Below are positions 57,137 to 64,000 of a DNA stretch of 64,000 nt, piece by piece (positions within the stretch are counted from its first letter, which is position 1; each line of letters begins with the position of its first letter). The DNA is taken from positions 33,140,040-33,204,039 of the forward strand of contig OY829546.1 of NCBI GenBank assembly GCA_963691705.1, given 5' to 3'. A model generated the notes under the pieces. It was not told where the DNA came from, searched no databases, and was given only the letters and a program-made list of their open reading frames with translations. Source of the DNA: Viola odorata. Its lineage: Eukaryota; Streptophyta; Magnoliopsida; Malpighiales; Violaceae. Made by a program: the position numbers and the translations under genes.

Positions 57137-58922
57137 GTTGGAGTGCGACGCGAGTGGAATCGGTATAGGTGCTGTTTTGATGCAAGAGAAGAAGCCAATA
57201 GCCTTCTTTAGTGAGAAGCTCAAGGATGCCCAGTTGCGTTATCTGACGTATGACAAAGAGCTCTATGCACTAGTTAGGGCTTTCGAGGTTTGGCAACACT
57301 ACTTGATGCCGAGGGAATTTGTGGTGCACACCGACCACTTGAGCCTCAAATACCTAAAGGGACAAGGGAAGTTGAATAGGAGACATCCCGTGTGGCTGGA
57401 GTTCTTGGAAGCTTTCCCTTATCACATCAAGTACAAGGAAGGAAAAGACAATGTTGTGGCCAACGCATTGTCTAGGAGGTATGCCTTGATCTCTTCGTTA
57501 AGTGTCAAATTTTTAGGGTTTTCTCAAATAATTCCACTCTACCCTACTGATTTGGATTTTGGTGAGATCTATAAGACTTGTGATTCCATGGCTGATGTAA
57601 AATTTTATACGCATGAAAACTATCTGTTTCGACGCAAGCGCCTTTGCATTCCTAAGTGTTCTTTGCGTGAATTACTTATGCATGAATCACATAGTGGTGG
57701 ATTGATGGGCCACTTTGGCATTAATAAAACCTATGACATGCTGAAATCACACTTTTATTGGCCTAAGATGAGACGTGATGTTGTGCGTGTGATTGCTAGA
57801 TGTGTAACTTGCCATAGGGTAAAATCTCGATTAGCTAGTCATGGTGAATTTATGCCACTGCCCGTACCTTCCCAACCTTGGACCGATCTATCCATGGACT
57901 TCATTGTAGGTTTACCTAAATCTTGGGATGGTAAGGATGGTATATTTGTCGTTGTGGATCGATTTTCCAAAATGGCGCACTTTTTGCCTTGTAAAAATAC
58001 TAGTGATGCGTCTCAGGTTGCTAATATATTCTTTAGAGAGGTAGTCCGCCTCCATGGTATGCCTATTAGTATTTTTAGTGACCGTGATGGAAGATTTTTG
58101 AGCCACTTTTGGCGAGTGTTGTGGAGTCGCCTTGGAACTAAATTGCTGTATTCAACTTCTTGTCACCCTCAAACCGACGGCCAAACTGAGGTAGTTAACC
58201 ATACTGTAGGGTCTCTTTTATGCTCTTTAGTTACCAAGCATGTTTCTAAATGGACTGATCATTTGCTTTTCATGGAGTTTGCTTATAATCGTTCAATCCA
58301 TTCTACTACAAATTGTTCACCTTTTGAAGTAGTTTATGGCTTTAATCCGCTAACTCCCATGGATTTGACCCCTTTGCCTTTTAGTGATGTTTCTAACTTA
58401 GATGGACAGTAGCGGGCAGAACACATCAAGAAGATACATGAGAAGGCTAAGGCAAACATTGAGCGCATGAATGAGCACCTAGTGCGCAAGCGCAACGAAG
58501 GCCGTAAGACCGTGTCCTTCCAAGTTGGCAATTGGGTGTGGCTACACCTCAGACGTGAAAGGTTCCCAGAAAGGAGACGTGGAAAATTAGCCCCACGAGG
58601 CGATGGTCCTTTTCAGATTGTTGAGAAGATCAACAACAATGCTTACCGCCTCGACCTTCCAAGTGAGTATGGTTCGATTCATGGAACTTTTAATATTTCT
58701 GACTTAAGGTTGTTTGCTACAGATGATGAGGATGTTGCTGATCTGGATTTGAGGACGAATCCTTCTCAAGATGGAGGGGATGATACGATCCCTAGAGGCG
58801 CCAGCCCTACCACGGGCCCGATCACCCGCTCAAGGTCCCGAGCCAACCCTAGTACCGCAGCCGCAAGCCTTCCATTGCCGCCCACGGGCCCGATCACCCG
58901 TTCAAGGGCCCGAACCTTGTAG
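57102..58922 (+). pseudogene. pol: RT-6 RNase H, integrase and LTR-encoded tail
   Basis: RNase [24 protein letters not shown] and [10 protein letters not shown] are intact, but the last motif reads VANALSRR where VADALSRR is usual, replacing a catalytic Asp by Asn. Integrase: HHCC ([18 protein letters not shown]), D in MDFIVGLP, D in FSDRDGRF, E in [12 protein letters not shown] at 58410 breaks the frame after NLDGQ. The C-terminal part (VGNWVWLHLRRERFP, LDLPSEYGSIHG) leads to DLRTNPSQDGGDD, then crosses into the LTR, where TGPITRSRSRA and TGPITRSRARTL occur 30 codons apart before the stop. No chromodomain. Confidence 0.9.
58768..58780 (+). promoter_or_regulatory. RT-6 polypurine tract
   Basis: AAGATGGAGGGGA directly before the right LTR; also coding. 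Confidence 0.82.
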
Positions 58923-59921
58923 ACGAGACTCAGCAGCCTTATCCACATGGAACTGAAGGCAGAGACAGCCTCAAAGGAAGCCAGCCAGCGCACGCCCCAG
59001 CCGCGCCTTGTGACCTTGGTCCGCACCACGGATGGGTCACACTTAGCCACTTCGGACCTTTAGGTGCATCAGCGCCCTTCTTCTATTTTTGACCAGGACA
59101 TGTTTATTTATAATACAAGAGAGGAGTCCAGGCCAAGAATCAGGAGAAACGCTCGAAGGATTTGGGACAGGCCCAAATCACAAGCCCTCATTGGACAGCG
59201 AAAGCCACTGCCGAGCCTTTTGACGATTGGAGCATATTTCCTCGCACAATATTCAGCCCACCACTTCATATATGTGTTAGTAAGTTTCCCTCCAACTTTA
59301 AGTGGGAACGCTCGAGGGAATAAGGAAAACGCATTGTTTCCTTAAAATGTGATTCGGCGGACCCGCAAGCAAAGCCACTTGGGCCTTTTGACCTAAACGG
59401 CGGCGCCTGCACTTCTATCCTATTTAGTAGACTTTATTTATATTATTTTAGGGTTTCAGGACTTATTTGGAAGGGTGGCTTGTTGCCAATTTTGTTTAAG
59501 TCATTATTTAGAAACTAAACTAGTTTCCATTTTTGGAATTAGGGTTTTGCGCTTCCTTAAAAAGGAGCCGCACATGTTATTTTCAGGAGACTTGATTATT
59601 AAAATTTGAAAGCAGATTGCTTTGGATCTTTATCCACTTGTTCTTGATGAACCTTGCAACTAATTGAGTTTCGTACATTCGATTAGCTTGTCAAGTAAAA
59701 CTTGAAAGCACCTTTCATTGAGTCATCCGTTCTTTGGATTGCCAAGCATTGCGATTTGGAGATTCAAAGGTTGGACGCAAGATCCTCAAGGGATTCTGCG
59801 TGGAGTGCAAGCATTACGACTTGGAGATTCACGTGTCTTCTTCAAGTTATTTTCCGCATTGAAAGCCACGTCGTCGGACAACGATCTAAGGAGAGCGTTC
59901 TAGCCACTAAGGAACGCATCA
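58781..59921 (+). repeat. RT-6 right LTR
   Basis: Starts TGATACGATCC, the same 11 bases as the S1/RT-3 LTR family, and ends CGCATCA. Confidence 0.9.
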
Positions 59922-60297
59922 TCAGGCCCTGCATCGTTTGAAAGCATAGTGTAAAAGAGATCTTCCTAGCATGGCGACATTGGTTGCCCCTGCTGATTTG
60001 GGTTTCGTAGATAGCATCTCCGATTGCTTCACATCGTTGGAATGAATAGAGGCTTCCTTCGCATTTTCTCAATAGCTGGGATATCTCGCCTCTCCGACCG
60101 CCCTATAAATATCAAGTGAAAGTGTAGCCGGAAAAGCGAATGAGCAAATATGGAGGCCTCGGGATTGCACATCACCTATGTATCCTCACTTGTACTTACT
60201 CTTTTCTGTGTTTTTCATTTTTTTCAGGTTCACGATAGCTCCTCAGAAGTACGCTACTCCGCACAGGCTCCTTGTAACTAGACTTCAAAAATGAAAA
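59922..60297 (+). other. RT-7 LTR end and leader
   Basis: TATA-like CCCTATAAAT at 60101-60110. A pyrimidine tract ending in TTTCAG at 60225-60230 resembles a splice acceptor. A very degenerate Ogre-type primer site may lie at 60251-60267 (ACTCCGC core). The 5' start of the LTR is not in view because RT-6 borders it. Confidence 0.4.
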
Positions 60298-62400
60298 ATG
60301 ACTAAACAGGCTAAGGCCGATGAAGTGCTCTTGGCTTGAATTGCAGAGTTAGAGGAGCAAGTTAGGGTTACTACAGAAAGTGTCGCCAGGGCCGAAAAGG
60401 AAACAGATGAAGCTACCACCGAACTACCACCGAGTTTTTATCCCACTCTAACAGGAGGACCTCCCTCTTCGCTCACCGTCGCAGGACCTTCAGTACCCCC
60501 GCCACTTTCTAGTCCTGAGGGCCAGTGGACATGGATTAGTCCCTTCACTGTACCCACCACAGCAAATCCTATGGTTAATGCGGGTGAAGAGATTGCCACG
60601 TCACTTCAGCGCCTTTCAACCAACCCTGTCGTGGACTCCAGCAAGAGCCAGGCCCACCTAGAGACCTCGTATCTCCCTCCCCTTCTTCCGAGCACAGTTC
60701 CCGGACCTGTGGGAATTCAGCCTCTTGCTTTCAACCCAGCGCAACCTCAGTTCTCGTCAGAACCGCTGCTACCCTTCAGTCCTAACCCCGTTATGGCCGA
60801 GAAACCAAAAAGTGACAGGCTAAATCTGCTCGAAGAAAGACTCCGAGCGATCGAAGGGGCTGATCCCTTTGACCCTACTGGCCCCGCCGATATGTGTATG
60901 GTCCCCGGGATCGTTATACCACCAAAGTACAAGATCCCCGACTTTGAAAAGTACACTGGGGTAGAGTGCCCAAAGACCCACCTCAGAGCATACTACAATA
61001 AGATGGCAGAGATGATCCACAACGAGCCGTTATTGATTCATCTATTCCGAGAAAGCTTGACCAAGCACACCCTAACTTGGTATATGGGTCTAGACAGAGC
61101 CAAGATCAGGACATGGAGAGACCTGTCCGATGCCTTCTACAGATAATATAAATTCAACATGGAGGTAGTGCCCGACCGCGCTGACCTGCAAAATCTGGAA
61201 AAGAAAGTCGGCGAGTCCGTGAAGACCTATGCTCAGAGATGGAGAGAGTTGGCTTCTAGAATCTCTCCACCTTTAAGCGACAAGGAACTCTTGTCGATTT
61301 TCTTGCACACCTTCAAAGCTCCCTACTACACCTACCTGATCACGAACCCTTCAAACAGCTTCTCCGACATGGTCCTAATTGCCGAAAGAGTCGAGTAAGG
61401 GATTAAGTCTGGACGAATCATACCTCCGGCGCCAGAGTCTGCACCAAAGAAAGCATCCATCGTAAAAAGAGATGTTGGATTTGTGGCTCTCTAAGCTAAT
61501 CACGGGCAACCGTTTCCACCACCTCCGCCTTATTTATTGCCACCGCCCTACCCTTCGCCATCACTATATCAACCCACCTACTTTCCTTTCACCTCGCCAC
61601 TCGTTGCTAATAGCGCACCTCAAAATCCTACACATTTCTCACCGCCTCCAGTACAAACATCACACCCCATGCAACCCAAGCCATATAACCCACCAAAGGA
61701 CCCAAATAACCAAAACACGTCAAACAATCGGTGGAACCGAGAGCCTTTGCCTCCTCTCCCTCTTCCTGCGGGAGAAATCTATAAGCATCTCTTGGCAGCC
61801 GGACAGATCGTACCGGTTCCAGCTCAGCCTCAAATGCCTCCTTACCCGAAATGGTATGATCTCAACGCAAGATGCGAGTATCACGCTAGAGCCTCGGGTC
61901 ACACTTTGGAAAATTGCTTCGCATTCAAAGCAAAAGTCCATCACTTGATCAAAAGTGGATGGGTATCTTTCGAAGGGTTAGCAAAAGGACCCAACACATC
62001 CACCAACCCTATCCCCAATCATTCCCAAGGAAAGGGAGGGGTGAACGCCATCTCAGCAGGAGAAAGCAACGACCTCCTTTCTTCAGCATCAAGCTGGCCC
62101 CAGGAACAACTTTTCCTGGCCTTAGCTCGAGGAGAATATATGCCATACTCGGAGAGCAATCCAAGTCACTGCATGTACTGCAAGAGAAGCGACGGTCATG
62201 AGATCCAAGGTTGCGAGTTGTTCGCAGGAAAGGTGAGACAACTCTCGAGTCTTGGAGTAATACAAACCCAGAAAGTGACCCACGGGAAGGGATCTATTAA
62301 CGCCATCGGAGAAGGATTTCCTATCCCGCCTAACTCCAAAGGAACCCACTCCAAATCATCCAAAAGAAAAGATCGACTTCGTCGTGCAAACGGTTCTCCG
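60298..62400 (+). pseudogene. gag: RT-7 Tat/Ogre-type gag, first part
   Basis: The ATG at 60298 begins MTKQAKADEV. The Gag core is typical of Ogre/Tat: MVPGIVIPPKYKIPDFEKY (about 60900), LTWYMGLDRAKIRTWRDLSDAF, KTYAQRWRELASRISPPL and FKAPYYTYL. One frame is broken by TGA 60337, TAA 61144, TAA 61396 and TAA near 61494; the first three fit C-to-T changes. After a Pro-rich spacer comes zinc-binding module 1 (61771-62320): CEYHARASGHTLENC, then CMYCKRSDGHEIQGC. A frameshift follows near 62390-62430. Gag would package RNA in the particle. Confidence 0.85.
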
Positions 62401-63230
62401 CGCACCGCAACGAGGGCGACCGCGAGATTGACACTTTGGGCCAGCCTTTCGAGAAATTCGATTACCTTGTCAGGTATTCGACACCACCCTCCCATTCTAG
62501 CACAGCGCCATTACTATCCTCTTGGGAATCTTCGGACTCCGAATCATACCCTTCACCGACGTGGTCACTCCCTCAGTTTCCTTTGAAGGAGATCTACGCA
62601 AGCCTCCTAGCAGATGGGCAGATTACACCATCCCCACTCTCGCCTCAATCAATTCCTTAGCCTAGCTGGTATGATCCAAAGGTTAGCTGCGAATAGGAAC
62701 CCGAGGACACTCCCTAGAAGACTGTTATGCCTTTAGAGAAAAGGTCGATCATCTAACCAAACAAGGACAAATCTCTTCTGAAGGTTTAGCAAAGGGTCCT
62801 GATGTGACAACCAGTCCTCTGCCACACCATAATCCTGGGGTGAACGGTATTCTTTCCAGAGGAATCAACGATTCTCACCTTTCAGTGGAGGAAGTACCCA
62901 ATGAAGAACTGTTCTTCGCATTAGCCAACAATGCATATCTACCATTCCCGGGGAATAATCAGGCCTAATGCCTATTCTGCCAAGGGGAAAGCAAGCACAA
63001 AATCCAGGATTGTAGACTTTTTCGGCAGAAAGTCAAGCAACTCACAACATTCGGGATCATTCAGACCGAAGGGAAAACCCGATGAGCAATCAATGCCATC
63101 GAGGATAATTCTCCAGCACCGTATTCCTTCGAATATGTGGCCCAAACAGGGGATGCAGCCACGACCCCACGCAAAGTAGTGTTCACATTAGCTGTGACTA
63201 CTCCTAGCCGAGACTTACACGCGGTCCCAT
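62401..63230 (+). pseudogene. gag: RT-7 gag, second zinc-finger module (duplicated)
   Basis: 62584-63115 repeats the plan of module 1: FPLKEIYASLLADGQITP parallels LPAGEIYKHLLAAGQIVP; then WYDPKVSCE, a frameshift with loss of a few codons, GTRGHSLEDCYAFREKV, EGLAKGPD, ELFFALANNAYLPF and CLFCQGESKHKIQDC with KVKQLTTFGIIQT. Stops at 62658 (TAG), 62945 (TAA) and 63083 (TGA). The two modules are clearly paralogous at protein level, though diverged at DNA level. Confidence 0.8.
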
Positions 63231-64000
63231 TCAACTATACACGGTGGTCACCACCCCTCTGCAGTCACACCAACAGGACTCGTTATTGGCGAAGCCTCTC
63301 ATATCGGGGGCATGACCCACACCGGAAGATGTTACATCTCGGAGGAAGTAGAAAAGCAACGACAGGCCGAAGGGAAAAATCCTGTGATCCACGAAGAGAC
63401 GGTAGAAGAGACGCAAGGTTTGAGCAAACCTGTAACCGAGGACGAGACAACCGAGTTCCTCAAGATCATGATACAGAGCGAGTTCAGCATCATCGAACAA
63501 CTAAAGAAAACCCTGGCTCGCATCTCCATCATGGAGCTGATCCTTACTTCAGAGCCTCATCGCCAAGCTCTCTTAAAAGTCTTGAAGCAAGCCTTCGTGA
63601 CTAAGGATATCACCACAGAAGGCAGAAGAAGCCTTGATCTTGGCCAACCATGCATCCGTGCCTTACCTCGAAATTGCTGAAACCTTGGAGAGCTCCTTTC
63701 AAGCCTTCGAAATTGTCAACGCGGATTGGATCGAGGGAGGATCCCCCATTTTCGAAGCCTCAAAATCTGAAATGACCGAAGCAACCACTAAGTTTATACC
63801 ATAGGGAAATTTCCAACTGGGAAAATGGCTCGACGCCAAGTTACAAGGGTCAAAAGGCCAGGATGGCTAAGCTATTTTGACGTTTTGCGCCAGAGGGCAA
63901 GATGCCAATCCCCCATATCAGAACCACGTTCCCCTTCACATCCAAAACCATCAATGGAAGTCCAATCAGGGTATCAGACCTCCGTATCTGCACTCTGGGA
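63231..64000 (+). pseudogene. RT-7 protease-upstream region and start of pol (runs off the window)
   Basis: After frameshifts, 63312-63680 encodes MTHTGRCYISEEVEKQ and EFLKIMIQSEFSIIEQLKK followed by SEPHRQALLKVLKQAFV, blocks typical of the segment before the Ogre protease. 63700-63880 encodes FEIVNADWIEGG and, after a TAG (63802), FQLGKWLDAKLQG, similar to the G-patch-like stretch in such elements. The last bases (IKTINGSPIRVSDL-like in one frame) would continue into protease and RT beyond 64000. Confidence 0.7.

Larger units (their letters stand above)
52521..59921 (+). mobile_element. RT-6: gypsy retrotransposon with full domain set, 5'-truncated left LTR
   Basis: Gag, protease, RT, RNase H and integrase are all present in order. 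The right LTR is 1141 bp; the left keeps only its last 666 bp, starting in sequence equivalent to about 59256. By eye the shared parts differ by about 3 percent. No TSD can be tested. It is related to RT-5 and RT-1 but in a different subfamily. Stops and frameshifts inactivate it. Confidence 0.92.

Overview
The window comes from a flowering-plant nuclear genome, probably a eudicot. It is retrotransposon-rich, most likely heterochromatic intergenic DNA. I find no host gene, tRNA or rRNA. What can be supported is a stack of LTR retrotransposons of several plant lineages (Tat/Ogre, Athila-like, a chromovirus-type gypsy group primed by initiator tRNA-Met, and one copia fragment), plus a hAT-type DNA element and a Stowaway MITE. 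The species cannot be named from the sequence. Several nests are proven by matching target-site duplications (TSDs).

Layout. 1-12686, resuming at 23461-23600, is the 3' part of a Tat-like element (T1) carrying genes antisense to its LTR: two copies of a spliced plant-mobile-type gene and two short ORFs. Two elements sit inside T1. RT-1 (4069-10077, TSD ATCAT) is a recent element with an open gag-protease ORF and no reverse transcriptase or integrase. RT-2 (12692-23455, TSD GGAAC) has 2.1-2.3 kb LTRs, no coding capacity and seven tandem-repeat arrays. 23601-24260 is a related LTR end. 24283-25910 is a copia reverse-transcriptase relic split by a solo LTR (24344-25301). 26068-29843 is a second solo LTR of that family, itself containing a solo LTR of RT-2 type (26850-29426). 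A Stowaway MITE lies at 30547-30673.

31647-34800 is a minus-strand, pol-less element (RT-3). 35105-50632 is a non-autonomous Athila-like element (RT-4, tRNA-Asp primer site). RT-4 contains a nearly complete but inactivated gypsy element (RT-5, 37430-46046) and, in its right LTR, a 2.06 kb hAT-like element with an 8-bp TSD (47623-49679). 52521-59921 is another complete but mutated gypsy element (RT-6) with a 5'-truncated left LTR. 59922-64000 is the start of a Tat/Ogre element (RT-7) whose gag contains a duplicated zinc-finger module; it runs off the right edge.

How the parts relate. RT-1, RT-5 and RT-6 share Gag core, zinc knuckle, protease, primer site, polypurine tract style and a polyprotein end that reads into the 3' LTR. 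RT-5/RT-6-like elements are therefore plausible sources of the missing enzymes for RT-1, and RT-6-like ones for RT-3. RT-2 and RT-4 would likewise depend on Tat and Athila relatives elsewhere. Most nonsense codons are CAA to TAA, CGA to TGA or TGG to TAG, as expected from decay of methylated DNA.
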